Origin: Pseudooceanicola batsensis HTCC2597
GTDB lineage: Bacteria > Pseudomonadota > Alphaproteobacteria > Rhodobacterales > Rhodobacteraceae
Assembly: GCF_000152725.1 (NCBI RefSeq)
Contig: NZ_CH724131.1
Span: 3,063,478 to 3,127,477, forward strand
Direction of reading: 5' to 3'
Length of the DNA: 64,000 nucleotides
The notes beneath the pieces are model-generated. The model was given only the letters and a program-made list of their open reading frames with translations. It made no database searches and had not been told where the DNA came from. Position numbers and translations under genes: made by a program. This document shows positions 39,509 to 49,100 of the stretch, in pieces (the stretch's first letter is position 1; each line of letters starts with the position of its first letter).

Positions 39509-40414
39509 TCATGACCCGAAGACTATCAGCACGACCGGCAGGGTGAGCACCGAGGCCAGGGTCTGCGAGGTCACCAGGCCGGCCATCAGGGTGCCGTCGC
39601 CGTTCAGCTGACGTGTCAGCACATAGGCGGTCGGGGCCGTGGGAATGGCCGAGAAGATCACCAGCACGAGGGCCTCTTCCGGCTCGAGGCCGATCCCCCG
39701 GGCGACGAGGGCGGCCAGCATAGGCATGGCCAGCAGGCGGATCGCCCCGGTCCCGGCGAGGGCCGGGAGGTCGTGTCGCAGGGCCGCGGGCCGCAGCGCG
39801 GCGCCGACGCAGAGCAGGCCCAGCGGCAGGCTGCCCTGTCCCACCAACTGCAGGAACCGGTCGGCGCCGAAGGGCAGGCCGATCCCCGTCACCGACAGGA
39901 CGAGCCCCGTCACGCAGGCGAGGATCAGCGGGTTGCGCGCCACCGCCCGGATCACCAGCCGCGGTGTCCTCAGGATGCTGCCCTCGGAGAGCGCCATGAT
40001 GGACAGCAGGTTCACCACCGGAACAGAGATGGCGAGATAGACCGCGGCCCTCTCGAACCCGCCCGACCCCAGAAGGCTGGCCGTGATCGCCAGCCCGAGA
40101 TAGGTGTTGAAGCGCACCGTCCCCTGAACCACGGGGCCGAACCGCGCGGCGGGCATCGGCCGCACCGCCCGGAGGAGCGCCAGCAGCGCCGCCGCCGCGA
40201 CCACGGTGGCGACCGCCGCCCCGCCGAGCCGCAGCAGCGCCGGATCCCGCACCGGAGCATCCGCCAGGCTGGCGACGAGCAGGGCCGGGAACAGGATGAA
40301 ATAGTTGACCCTTTCGGCCGCGGGCCAGAACCCGGCCTCGGGAAAACCGCTGCGGCGCAGCACGAAGCCGAGGCAGATCAGCGCGAAGAGGGGCCAGATC
40401 GTCAGGACGAGCAA
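39509..40414 (-). CDS. AEC family transporter
   Basis: 301 residues, about ten hydrophobic segments, the pattern of auxin efflux carrier/MdcF-type permeases: starts [20 protein letters not shown], then [18 protein letters not shown] and [14 protein letters not shown]. Members export small carboxylates. No substrate can be named. The neighbour on the right is the nitrile hydratase operon on the other strand, so a link to it is possible but not shown. Confidence 0.85.
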   Translation of the reverse strand: MLVLTIWPLFALICLGFVLRRSGFPEAGFWPAAERVNYFILFPALLVASLADAPVRDPALLRLGGAAVATVVAAAALLALLRAVRPMPAARFGPVVQGTVRFNTYLGLAITASLLGSGGFERAAVYLAISVPVVNLLSIMALSEGSILRTPRLVIRAVARNPLILACVTGLVLSVTGIGLPFGADRFLQLVGQGSLPLGLLCVGAALRPAALRHDLPALAGTGAIRLLAMPMLAALVARGIGLEPEEALVLVIFSAIPTAPTAYVLTRQLNGDGTLMAGLVTSQTLASVLTLPVVLIVFGS

Positions 40415-40578
40415 CGGAGGGCCTCGTGGTGGGGGCGGGGGCCCCGCCGGCCGGGCGCCGGCGGCCGGTCCTGCATAGGGCCAGTCGGGCGGGGGCGCAA
40501 CGGCACGCGCGCGGCCGGTGCGTGCATTGCCAAGCCGCGCGCCCTGTGATCCTCTTCCCCGAGAGGGAGGACCAGGCG

Positions 40579-41184
40579 ATGCCCCACGACCACGACGACC
40601 ACAGCCATCTGGATGAAGAGACCGCCCGGGTCATGGCGCTCGAGAAGCTGCTGATCGACAAGGGGCTGGTCGATCCGGCGGCGCTCGACCGGATCCTCGA
40701 GACCTACGAGACCGAGATCGGCCCGCGCAACGGCGCGCAGGTCGTCGCGCGGGCCTGGACCGATCCGGCCTTTGCGCAGGCCCTGCGGGACGACGCGACC
40801 GCCGCAATTCACGGCATGGGATTCGGCGGGCGGCAGGGCGAACATCTCACGGCGGTGTTCAACGCGCCCGAGACCCACAACATGGTCGTCTGTACCCTCT
40901 GCTCCTGCTATCCCTGGTCGGTGCTGGGCCTGCCGCCGGTCTGGTACAAGTCCACGCCCTACCGCTCCCGCGCGGTGAGCGAACCCCGCGCGGTGCTGGA
41001 GGAGTTCGGCGTGACCCTGCCCGGGACCACCGCCATCCGCGTCTGGGACAGCACGGCCGAGATGCGCTATCTCGTCATCCCGATGCGCCCCGCGGGCACC
41101 GACGGCTGGAGCGCCGAGGCGCTCGCGCCGCTGGTGACGCGGGACGCGATGATCGGCACGGCCCTGATCGGGGCGCAGCGATGA
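40579..41184 (+). CDS. nthA: Nitrile hydratase alpha subunit, cobalt type
   Basis: 201 residues; hydrates nitriles to amides with a metal held in the cysteine claw [10 protein letters not shown] (Cys105, Thr106, Cys108, Ser109, Cys110). Thr in the second claw position points to the cobalt rather than the iron form. The His-rich start [11 protein letters not shown] is normal for the family. GAGGGAGG precedes the ATG at 40579. It overlaps nthB by four bases. Codon use matches neighbours. Confidence 0.93.
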   Translation: MPHDHDDHSHLDEETARVMALEKLLIDKGLVDPAALDRILETYETEIGPRNGAQVVARAWTDPAFAQALRDDATAAIHGMGFGGRQGEHLTAVFNAPETHNMVVCTLCSCYPWSVLGLPPVWYKSTPYRSRAVSEPRAVLEEFGVTLPGTTAIRVWDSTAEMRYLVIPMRPAGTDGWSAEALAPLVTRDAMIGTALIGAQR

Positions 41185-41843
41185 ACGGGCCGCAGGATAT
41201 CGGCGGCCGTCACGGGTTCGGCCCGGTGCGGCCCGACCCGGACGAGCCGCTCTTTCATGCGCCGTGGGAACGGCGGGCGATGGCGCTCACCGTCGCCGCG
41301 GGCGGGACCGGCCAGTGGACGATCGACGAATCGCGCTTTGCCCGCGAGGATCGCGACCCGGCGGAATATTATGCCCTGAGCTACTACCAGCTGTGGATAC
41401 GCGGGCTGGAGCGCCTGTTGCGGGACAAGGGCCTGGTCACGGCGGCCGAACTGGCGGAGGGCAGGGCGCGCGACCCGTTGCCCGAGGGCGTCGCCGCGCT
41501 GCCGGCCGACCGGGTGCGGTCCGCGCTGATGCGGGGCACCCCCTATGACCGCGACCCCGGCGACAGCACGCCGGCCTTCGCCTTCGGACAGCGCGTGCGC
41601 GCGCGCAACCTCCAGCCGCGCGGTCATGTCCGGCTTCCGGGCTATGTGCGCGGCGCGGCGGGGCGGATCACGGCGGTGCATGGCTATCACGTCTTTCCCG
41701 ACACCAGCGCCCAAGGCGACCGCGAGACGGCGCACTGGCTCTACAACGTGACATTCGCCGCGCGGGACCTGTTCGGCGCGCGGGCGGGGGCGCGGGACGA
41801 GGTGTCCGTCGATCTGTGGGAGCCCTATCTCGATGCCCTCTGA
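41181..41843 (+). CDS. nthB: Nitrile hydratase beta subunit
   Basis: 220 residues; pairs with NthA. Starts [16 protein letters not shown] as expected; later [20 protein letters not shown] and [20 protein letters not shown], then [12 protein letters not shown], are the beta-subunit hallmarks. It begins within the end of nthA (ATGA) and the activator gene starts 11 bases before its stop, so all three are tightly coupled. Confidence 0.93.
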   Translation: MNGPQDIGGRHGFGPVRPDPDEPLFHAPWERRAMALTVAAGGTGQWTIDESRFAREDRDPAEYYALSYYQLWIRGLERLLRDKGLVTAAELAEGRARDPLPEGVAALPADRVRSALMRGTPYDRDPGDSTPAFAFGQRVRARNLQPRGHVRLPGYVRGAAGRITAVHGYHVFPDTSAQGDRETAHWLYNVTFAARDLFGARAGARDEVSVDLWEPYLDAL

Positions 41844-42207
41844 GCGCATGGGGATCCCCGGGCTCACCGGGCCCGAGCCGCCGCATTTCTTCGCGCCGTG
41901 GCAGGCGCGGGCCTTCGCCCTCACCCTTGCCCTGCACGAGAGCGGAGCCTTCACCTGGCGGGAGTGGGCCGCGGCGCTTTCGGCCCGCATCGGCCGGGCC
42001 GAACCCCTGCCCGGGCGCTCGGGTTCCGAAGCCCATGCCGAGAGCTATTACCGCGACTGGCTGGCCGCCCTGTCGGATCTTCTGACGCACAAGGGCCATG
42101 CCGATGCCGCGACGATCCGCGAGATGGCGGAGGTCTGGCAGCGCGCCGCCGGGAACACGCCGCACGGCACGCCGATCCGGTACGAGGCGGGGCTGGACCG
42201 GGCCTAG
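41833..42207 (+). CDS. Nitrile hydratase accessory (activator) protein
   Basis: 124 residues. Such small proteins (P14K type) bring cobalt to NthA. Its sequence resembles the N-terminal domain of NthB: PEPPHFFAPWQARAFALTLAL parallels [18 protein letters not shown], and YYRDWLAALSDLLTHKG parallels [17 protein letters not shown]. Overlaps nthB by 11 bases. It ends the cluster. Confidence 0.88.
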   Translation: MPSERMGIPGLTGPEPPHFFAPWQARAFALTLALHESGAFTWREWAAALSARIGRAEPLPGRSGSEAHAESYYRDWLAALSDLLTHKGHADAATIREMAEVWQRAAGNTPHGTPIRYEAGLDRA

Positions 42208-42347
42208 AACCGAGCGGCGGGGGCAGGGACCCCGTTTCCAATCCGCGCCGCCTGGCCTAGACTGGGCGCAGCAAGCCATCCGGCAGTTTGACCGGGCAGG
42301 TTGGTGGCAGTTTCGCGGCCAGTTTCAGGATCACTTTCGGGGCAGGA

Positions 42348-43580
42348 ATGAGCAGACCGGCACGTTTTCTCTGTGCGCTCGCCGCGATGGCGGCGATGAC
42401 CCTCGGTGCGGCTGGCGGCACGCTGGCGCAGGGCCTGTCGGCCCTAGCCCGCGTCGCCCCGGGGGGCACGGCGATCACCGACGAGGGGCGCGGCATCCGG
42501 GTGGAACTGGCGCTGTCGCAGGGCGTGCCCTGGCGCATGTTCGCCCTGGCCGATCCCGAGCGCCTGGTCATCGACCTGCGCGAGGTGGACTGGACCGGGC
42601 TCGACCGCGACGAGGCGCTGCGGAGCGACCGGGTCACGGATCTCCGCTTCGGCACCTATCGCCCCGGCTGGTCGCGCATGGTGCTGACCCTGGCCGAGCC
42701 GCTGGCGCTGGACCGCTCGGCCATGCGCATCGACCCCGACACCGGGCGCGCCACGATGATCGCGCGGTTCGTCCCGACCGACGCGGCCGGTTTCGCCGCG
42801 ACGGCGGGCGCGCCGCGCGATCCGCAATGGGACCTGCCCGAGCCGGGCCTGCCGCCGGCGCCGGCCGGGGACGACGGGGTTCTGACGGTGGTCATCGACC
42901 CCGGCCACGGCGGTGTCGACCCCGGCGCGGTGCGGGGCGAGCTGATGGAGAAGACCCTGATGCTCGACCTCGCGCAGGCGTTGCGCGAGGCGCTGATCCG
43001 GCAGGGCGACACGCGCGTCGTCCTGACCCGGAGCGACGACGTCTTCGTGCCGCTGGAGCGCCGCGTCTCGATCGCGCACGAGGTCCGGGCGGATCTCTTC
43101 ATCTCGCTCCATGCCGATGTCCTGCCCTACGGGCGGGCGCATGGCGCGACCTTCTACACCCTGGCCGACACCGCATCGGACGAGGCCTCGGCCAAGCTCG
43201 CCGAACGTCACGACCGCGACGACCTGCTGTCGGGCGTGGACCTGACCGGCAAGGACGACGTTGTGGCGGGCGTGCTGATGGACCTGGCCCGGCAGGAGAC
43301 CGCGCCGCGCGCCCGGGCCCTGTCCCGCGCCCTGCAGCAGGCGGTCAAGGCGGCGGAGGTGCCGCTGAACTCCCGCCCGCACCGGGCGGCGGATTTCTCG
43401 GTGCTCAAGGCCGCCGACATCCCCTCGGTGCTGATCGAGGTCGGCTACCTTTCATCCGAGCGCGACCGGCGGAACCTGTCGGACCCCGCCTTCCTGCCGC
43501 GCATCGCCGACGCCATCCGCGACGGCATCCTGACCTGGCAGGCCGAGGACGCGGCGCTGCAGCCCCTCGTGCGCCAGTAG
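42348..43580 (+). CDS. amiC: N-acetylmuramoyl-L-alanine amidase, AmiC type
   Basis: 410 residues; periplasmic zinc amidase for cell separation. A signal peptide (residues 1–28) is followed by an AMIN domain (about 35–140: IRVELALSQGVPWRMFALAD) and the amidase_3 domain (about 175–400) with VVIDPGHGGVDPGAV (His187), the second zinc His in LFISLHADVLP and the catalytic Glu in VLIEVGYLSSERD. The start at 42348 fits the signal; the frame is open to a TTG at 42288. PBP1A follows 104 bases later on the same strand. Confidence 0.92.
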   Translation: MSRPARFLCALAAMAAMTLGAAGGTLAQGLSALARVAPGGTAITDEGRGIRVELALSQGVPWRMFALADPERLVIDLREVDWTGLDRDEALRSDRVTDLRFGTYRPGWSRMVLTLAEPLALDRSAMRIDPDTGRATMIARFVPTDAAGFAATAGAPRDPQWDLPEPGLPPAPAGDDGVLTVVIDPGHGGVDPGAVRGELMEKTLMLDLAQALREALIRQGDTRVVLTRSDDVFVPLERRVSIAHEVRADLFISLHADVLPYGRAHGATFYTLADTASDEASAKLAERHDRDDLLSGVDLTGKDDVVAGVLMDLARQETAPRARALSRALQQAVKAAEVPLNSRPHRAADFSVLKAADIPSVLIEVGYLSSERDRRNLSDPAFLPRIADAIRDGILTWQAEDAALQPLVRQ

Positions 43581-43629
43581 CCGGGCGGCGCGTCGGCACA
43601 AGACCGCGCGCGACTGGCGCCATCGTGTT

Positions 43630-43658
43630 TTGACCCCCCGTGTCCGCGCGCGTATATG
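43630..43658 (+). promoter_or_regulatory. Likely promoter of the PBP1A gene
   Basis: TTGACC (43630–43635), 17 bases, TATATG (43653–43658), the best -35/-10 pair in the window by eye. Located 26 bases before the ATG, after amiC. Confidence 0.6.
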
Positions 43659-43683
43659 ATCGGGGAATTCGCAAGGGGCCGGC

Positions 43684-46197
43684 ATGATCAGATTCGTACT
43701 CTCTTTCTTCGGGGCGATCTTCAGCTTCGTCACCCTCGGCGCGGCCGTCATCGCGCTGAGCATCGGTGCCGTCTTCTGGGTCTACGGCCGCGACCTGCCC
43801 AGCCACGAAAGCCTGGCGCAGTACCAGCCCAAGACGATCAGCCGGATCTATTCCTCGGAAGGCAAGATCATCGACGAATTCGCGGTCGAGCGCCGCCTTT
43901 TCGCCCCGGCGGACGAGATCCCCGATCTGGTCAAGCACGCCTTCATCTCGGCCGAGGACAAGAACTTCTACACCCATGGCGGCTACGACACCCGCGGCAT
44001 GGTGGCGGCGGCCGTCGATGCGGTGCGGGGCGGACGACTGCGCGGGGCCTCGACCATCCCGCAGCAGGTGGTGAAGAACTTCCTGCTCAGTTCGGACCGG
44101 TCGGCGGAACGCAAGATCAAGGAACTCATCCTCTCGGTCCGGCTCGAGAACACGCTCTCCAAGGAGAAGATCCTCGAACTGTACCTGAACGAGATCTACC
44201 TGGGCCAGAACAGCTATGGCGTGGCGGCGGCCGCGCAGACCTATTTCAACAAGGCACTGTCCGAACTGACCGTGGCCGAGGCCGCCTATCTGGGCGCCCT
44301 GCCGCAGCGCCCCGCCGAGACCCACCCGGTGCGCGACCGCGACTTCGCGATCTCGCGCCGGAACTACGTGCTGCGCGAGATGTACGAGAACGGCTATATC
44401 GAAGAGGCCGTCTATGAACGCGAGATCGAGGCGCCGCTGCGCACGGTGCAGAACGGCGATTTCGAAAGCTATCGCGCCGAGCGCCCCGACCGCGACTATT
44501 TCACCGACGAGATCCGCCGCCAGCTGTCGCGCGACTTCGGCGAGGGCGAGTTCTTTACCGGCGGGTTCACCGTTCGGGCGACCCTCGACCCCGAGATGCA
44601 GGTCCTCGCCGCCGCCTCTCTGCGCCGGCAGCTCGAGCAATACGACCGCGGCCTGGGCGAATGGAGGGGCACCGGCAAGCGGATCGACCCCGCGCAGCTG
44701 ACCACGGAAGAGGACTGGCGCGATGCGCTGTCCGATCTGCGCGTGGCACGGGACATCGACCTGGACGGCAAGTGGCACCCGGCCGTCGTGCTCGGGGTCG
44801 AGGACCAGCAGCTGCGCCTCGGCATCGAGGGCGTCGAGGAGACCGAGGCCGAGCCCTTCGTCGTGCCCCGCAACGACATCGCCTGGCTGCGCGGCGACTT
44901 CCACGACAATTTCGAGGTCGGCGACGTGGTGCATGTGCGCCGCATGACCGAGGACGATGACGGGTCGTTCATTCGCTGGACGCTCCGTCAGGTGCCGGGG
45001 GTGCAGGGCGGCTTCATGGCGATGGACGTGAACACCGGCCGCGTGATCGCGATGCAGGGCGGGTTCTCGTATCAGCATTCGGTCTTCAACCGCGCCACCC
45101 AGGCCAATCGCCAGCCGGGGTCGAGCTTCAAGCCCTTCGTCTACGCCTCGGCGCTGGACGTGGGCTATACGCCGGCGACGATCATCATCGACGCCCCGAT
45201 CGAGATCGACACGCCCCAGGGCCTGTGGCGCCCCACCAACGCCTCGCACCAGTACTATGGCCCGACGCCGCTGCGCACCGGGATCGAGCGGTCGCGGAAC
45301 CTTATGACCGTCCGCCTCGCCCAGGAGGTGGGGATGGACACGGTGGCGGACTATGCCGAGAAGTTCGGCGTCTACGACAACATGGGGCCCTATCTCGCCA
45401 ATGCGCTCGGCTCGGAGGAGACGACGCTCTACAAGATGGTCTCGGCCTATGCGATGTTCGCCAACGGCGGCGAGCGCGTCGAGCCGACGCTGGTCGACCG
45501 GGTGCAGGACCGCTATGGCCGCACGATCTATCGCCATGACCAGCGCACCTGCACCGACTGCACCGACCCGACGATCCCGCGCAGCCGCTCGCCGCGCATC
45601 CTGTCGGACCGCGCGCGGGTGATGGACGCGATCACCGCCTATCAGCTGACCTCGATGCTGCAGGGCGTGGTCGAGCGCGGCACGGCCTCGGCCTCGGTCA
45701 ACCTGCCGGTGCCGACCGCCGGCAAGACGGGCACGACCAACGACGCCAAGGACGTGTGGTTCGTGGGCTTCACCTCGAACGTGGTGGCGGGCTGCTACAT
45801 CGGCTACGACGATCCCAGGCCGCTGGGCCGGGGCGCTTCGGGCGGCGGGTTCTGCGGCCCGGTCTTCCAGCGCTTCATGAGCGAGGCGATCAACAAGTAC
45901 GGCGGCGGCAAGTTCAAGATCCCGCCGGGCGGGCATTTCATCAAGATCGACCGTTTTACCGGCGCGCGCCTGCCCGACAGCGCCTCGGGGCCGAACGTGG
46001 TGGCGGAATATTTCCGCGACGGCGAAGAACCGATCTTCGGGGTGAGCTTTGACGGCGGGTTCGCCATGGGTTCGGACCTGCCGCTATTCGACGAGGCGCG
46101 CGGCGGCGCGCGCGAGGTCACGACCTCGACCGGCCGCAAGGCGGTGGTGGGGCCGAAGGCGAGCTTCGGCACCATGTCCTCGGGCGGATTGTATTGA
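43684..46197 (+). CDS. mrcA: Penicillin-binding protein 1A
   Basis: 837 residues; bifunctional peptidoglycan synthase in the inner membrane. One N-terminal span, then the GT51 glycosyltransferase with catalytic Glu in AFISAEDKNFYTHGG and STIPQQVVKNFLL, an OB-like insertion (about 270–430), then the transpeptidase with the SxxK motif QPGSSFKPFVY (Ser480, Lys483), SRN in the middle motif and KTGTTNDAKD. Likely promoter at 43630. Next to amiC, another wall enzyme. Confidence 0.95.
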   Translation: MIRFVLSFFGAIFSFVTLGAAVIALSIGAVFWVYGRDLPSHESLAQYQPKTISRIYSSEGKIIDEFAVERRLFAPADEIPDLVKHAFISAEDKNFYTHGGYDTRGMVAAAVDAVRGGRLRGASTIPQQVVKNFLLSSDRSAERKIKELILSVRLENTLSKEKILELYLNEIYLGQNSYGVAAAAQTYFNKALSELTVAEAAYLGALPQRPAETHPVRDRDFAISRRNYVLREMYENGYIEEAVYEREIEAPLRTVQNGDFESYRAERPDRDYFTDEIRRQLSRDFGEGEFFTGGFTVRATLDPEMQVLAAASLRRQLEQYDRGLGEWRGTGKRIDPAQLTTEEDWRDALSDLRVARDIDLDGKWHPAVVLGVEDQQLRLGIEGVEETEAEPFVVPRNDIAWLRGDFHDNFEVGDVVHVRRMTEDDDGSFIRWTLRQVPGVQGGFMAMDVNTGRVIAMQGGFSYQHSVFNRATQANRQPGSSFKPFVYASALDVGYTPATIIIDAPIEIDTPQGLWRPTNASHQYYGPTPLRTGIERSRNLMTVRLAQEVGMDTVADYAEKFGVYDNMGPYLANALGSEETTLYKMVSAYAMFANGGERVEPTLVDRVQDRYGRTIYRHDQRTCTDCTDPTIPRSRSPRILSDRARVMDAITAYQLTSMLQGVVERGTASASVNLPVPTAGKTGTTNDAKDVWFVGFTSNVVAGCYIGYDDPRPLGRGASGGGFCGPVFQRFMSEAINKYGGGKFKIPPGGHFIKIDRFTGARLPDSASGPNVVAEYFRDGEEPIFGVSFDGGFAMGSDLPLFDEARGGAREVTTSTGRKAVVGPKASFGTMSSGGLY

Positions 46198-46203
46198 TCG
46201 CGG

Positions 46204-46228
46204 CCGGACAGGGGGCCGCCTTGTCCGG
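46204..46228 (+). terminator. Possible terminator of mrcA
   Basis: CCGGACA (46204–46210) / TGTCCGG (46222–46228), seven pairs, seven bases after the stop. No T-run, so the assignment is by position. Confidence 0.4.
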
Positions 46229-46424
46229 TGCGTGAACCGGCCTGCGCGGCCCGGCGGGGCGTGTACCCACCCTGCGGGAGCTGGCGGTTGCCCCCCGCGG
46301 GAGCGGGGAGGATCGGAGCCCCGCGATCCGAAGCGGAGGGCGGCGGCGGCGGACCCGTTCCCTCCCTTGTCCGTCGCGCGCCTTCGCGGTATCACGCGGC
46401 ACTCAACGAAAGAACGGATCCGAC

Positions 46425-47549
46425 ATGCGCGCCGAGACACAGACCATCGTCTCCGACATCGAGAAATCGCTGGAGCTTCTGCGCCAGCGGATGAACTGGG
46501 AGACCGCGCAGCACCGGCTCGAGGAATTCAACGCGCGGGTCGAGGACCCGAACCTCTGGGACGATCCCGAAAAGGCGCAGGCGCTGATGAAGGACCGGCA
46601 GGCGCTGGTCGACTCAATCGCCGTGCACGACAGCATCCGGCAGGAGTTGTCGGACAATGCCGAACTGATCGAACTGGGCGAGATGGAGGACGACCAGGAG
46701 GTCGTCGCCGAGGCCGAGACCGCGCTCCGGGCCCTCAAGGAGCGCGCCGCCGAGAAGGAACTCGAGGCGTTGCTGAACGGCGAGGCCGACAGCAACGACA
46801 CCTTCCTCGAGATCAATGCCGGTGCCGGCGGGACCGAGGCCTGCGACTGGGCGCAGATGCTTCAGCGGATGTATGTCCGCTGGGCCGAAAAGCGCGGCTA
46901 CAAGGTCGAGCTTCAGTCCGAGGAACCGGGCGCCGAGGCGGGTATCAAGTCCTGCGCCTACAAGATCACCGGCCACAACGCCTATGGCTGGCTCAAGAGC
47001 GAATCCGGGGTGCACCGGCTGGTCCGCATCTCGCCCTTCGGCAAGGGCACGCGCGAGACATCCTTCGCCTCGGTCTGGGTCTATCCGGTGGTCGACGACA
47101 ATATCGACATCGACGTGAACCCGGCCGATATCCGCATCGACACCTACCGCTCCTCGGGCGCGGGCGGTCAGCACGTGAACACCACCGACTCGGCCGTGCG
47201 GATCACCCACCATCCCACGGGGATCGTCGTGACCTCGTCCGAGAAGTCGCAGCACCAGAACCGCGACATTGCCATGAAGGCGCTGAAATCGCGGCTCTAC
47301 CAGCTGGAGCTCGACCGGCGCAACGCCGCCATCAACGAGGCGCACGAGAACAAGGGCTCCGCCGGCTGGGGCAACCAGATCCGGTCCTACGTCCTGCAGC
47401 CCTACCAGATGGTCAAGGATCTGCGGACGGAGCACGAGACCTCGGACACGCAGGGGGTTCTCGACGGGAACCTCGACGGGTTCATGGCCGCGACGCTTGC
47501 GATGGACGTCAGCGGCAAGTCCCGCGCCGAGGCCGCCGCCGAGGGCTGA
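46425..47549 (+). CDS. prfB: Peptide chain release factor 2
   Basis: 374 residues. The GGQ peptidyl-hydrolysis loop is [17 protein letters not shown], and the stop-codon recognition tripeptide is SPF in [13 protein letters not shown], which reads UGA/UAA. Unlike E. coli there is no in-frame TGA near codon 26, so this gene is not controlled by programmed frameshifting. RBS is weak (GAACGGA). Single gene. Confidence 0.96.
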   Translation: MRAETQTIVSDIEKSLELLRQRMNWETAQHRLEEFNARVEDPNLWDDPEKAQALMKDRQALVDSIAVHDSIRQELSDNAELIELGEMEDDQEVVAEAETALRALKERAAEKELEALLNGEADSNDTFLEINAGAGGTEACDWAQMLQRMYVRWAEKRGYKVELQSEEPGAEAGIKSCAYKITGHNAYGWLKSESGVHRLVRISPFGKGTRETSFASVWVYPVVDDNIDIDVNPADIRIDTYRSSGAGGQHVNTTDSAVRITHHPTGIVVTSSEKSQHQNRDIAMKALKSRLYQLELDRRNAAINEAHENKGSAGWGNQIRSYVLQPYQMVKDLRTEHETSDTQGVLDGNLDGFMAATLAMDVSGKSRAEAAAEG

Positions 47550-47633
47550 CGCGGCCGCCAGCGGTCGGAAAGCGATGGCGCCGATGCCCGGGCCGCGCCG
47601 ATGCGGTGCGCGGGAGGCTCGCTCGGGCGGGCG

Positions 47634-47816
47634 CTATTCCGCCGCCGGCCGGATCGCCGCCGGGTCCATGATCGTCCCGCCGATGGTGGACCGGCCCGAG
47701 GGGATGATCCTGGTCCGCACCCATGTCTTGTCGCGCATCGCCTCGCCTTCGGCCTCGACCATCGCCTCGGTGACCTTTTGGATCATCTCGTGGTGCTGAT
47801 CCTCGCTGAAGACCCG
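47634..47816 (-). pseudogene. Tautomerase (4-oxalocrotonate tautomerase-like), 5'-truncated
   Basis: On the minus strand, from about 47816 down to a TAG at 47634–47636, the frame reads VFSEDQHHEMIQKVTEAMVE and then ends in IPSGRSTIGGTIM. This matches the C-terminal part of small tautomerases (helix, then PSG..IGG), but there is no start codon and no N-terminal catalytic Pro: upstream the frame meets a stop at 47832–47834. The gene is therefore broken at the junction near 47.82 kb. Confidence 0.7.
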
Positions 47817-47820
47817 GCGG

Positions 47821-48156
47821 GAGGACCGGACCTACTGGCTGCTGATCCGCCTCAATGCCGAACCCGATCTGTGCAGCGTCGATCCCGAATTCGACATGGG
47901 TCTCTACATCCACGCCGGTCTGCGCGCGCTGACCAGCGCCTGGATCGGCGCTTCTAGCTTTGCCGCCCAGATCGACGCCGGGCGCATCGAGATGCCGGGC
48001 GGCGCTGCGCTGGCGGCATTCCTGACGAAATGGATGCTGCGCAGCAGTATCGCGAATTGCGACACAAGGTCGGGCAGGGGAGGGACCGACGGCGCTGGGG
48101 CCGACACGGCGTCACCCGACGCAACAGGGGCCGACGGGCCGACCGCGGGGCGTTAG
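47821..48156 (+). pseudogene. HxlR-family transcriptional regulator, 5'-truncated
   Basis: On the plus strand, beginning at about 47821, the frame reads EDRTYWLLIRLNAEPDLCSV then DPEFDMGLYIHAGLRALTSA and RIEMPGGAALAAF. This resembles the C-terminal SCP2-like half of certain HxlR-type regulators (DLCxxDPGF, DLYVTADLRT). The N-terminal winged helix is missing, and an in-frame stop at 47797–47799 precedes it. After about 48050 the frame no longer looks like the family, so the tail may be noise up to a TAG at 48154. Confidence 0.6.
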
Positions 48157-48944
48157 CCGTCGATCCGGGCGGCCGCGATGGCGATGGCCTGTTGATAGAC
48201 GGTGGCGGCGTTCCATTCGTTCAGCACGCGGAAATTGCGCGTGCCCTCGGCATAGGGGCGGCCGGGGCGCCAGCCCTTCTGCCGCAGGAAATGCGCGGTC
48301 GAGACCATCGCGTCCGAGAGGTTGTAGAGATCGACCCGGCCGTCGCCGTTCCCGTCGCGCCCGTACTCCAGCACGTTGCCGGCGAGGAACTGGGTATGCC
48401 CGATCTCGCCATGCGCCGCCCCGATCGCGTTCGGGTCGAGCCAGCCGCGATCCACCAGCTTGAGCGCCGCGATCAGGTGGCCCGAGAAGAAGTCCGACCG
48501 CCGGCAGTCATAGGCCACCGTCGCGTTGGAGCTGAGCACGTGGTACTTGCCGAAGCCCGAGCCGAAGCCGCTCTCCATCCCGTGGATCGCCAGCAGGATC
48601 CCGGCCGGCACCCCGTAGATCCGCTCGATCGAGGCGTAGAAGGCGGGGTTCGCAGCCTTGCGCTTGCGCCCGCCCGACACGATGGCGTCCACCCCCCGGA
48701 TGCGCATGAAGTCCTGAAGCGAATAGCGCACGCCGGTCTGGCGCCGGTCCGCCGCGATGGTGCCCTGGGAATAGCGTACCCCGGCCAGCGCCTGCAGGCC
48801 GCGCTGTCCGACACCGGCCCGCGCGGCCTCCTGCGCGAAGGCGGCCTTCCAGGTCTCGAACCCGCGGGAGGTGTCCCCGCACGGGGCGGCCACGGACTGT
48901 CCCGCGGCCAGCGTCAGTATCAGGGCGAGGGCGAGGCGTCGCAT
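48153..48944 (-). CDS. Lytic murein transglycosylase, MltB type
   Basis: 263 residues. Signal peptide (LALALILTLAAGQSVAAP) and an SLT_2 domain: catalytic Glu in AIHGMESGFGSGFGKYHVL, later GAAHGEIGHTQFLAGNVLEY and DGDGR-like NGDGRVDLYNLSDAM. It cleaves glycan strands. The start is ATG 48944 with GGAG about eight bases upstream; a TTG at 48950 is not needed. Stop is at 48153, overlapping the tail of the regulator remnant. Confidence 0.9.
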   Translation of the reverse strand: MRRLALALILTLAAGQSVAAPCGDTSRGFETWKAAFAQEAARAGVGQRGLQALAGVRYSQGTIAADRRQTGVRYSLQDFMRIRGVDAIVSGGRKRKAANPAFYASIERIYGVPAGILLAIHGMESGFGSGFGKYHVLSSNATVAYDCRRSDFFSGHLIAALKLVDRGWLDPNAIGAAHGEIGHTQFLAGNVLEYGRDGNGDGRVDLYNLSDAMVSTAHFLRQKGWRPGRPYAEGTRNFRVLNEWNAATVYQQAIAIAAARIDG

Positions 48945-49100
48945 CGGCAATCTCCGGGTTCCGGGTGACTCGCCCTCAGACTACCCGCGGCGGCCGGATG
49001 CGCCAAACCCTTCGTACCCCGCGGATTTCTTCCTATGGCGCGCTCCGCCGCGACGGGTAAGATGGCCGGAACGACGCGGGACACAAACGGGGGACCAGGC

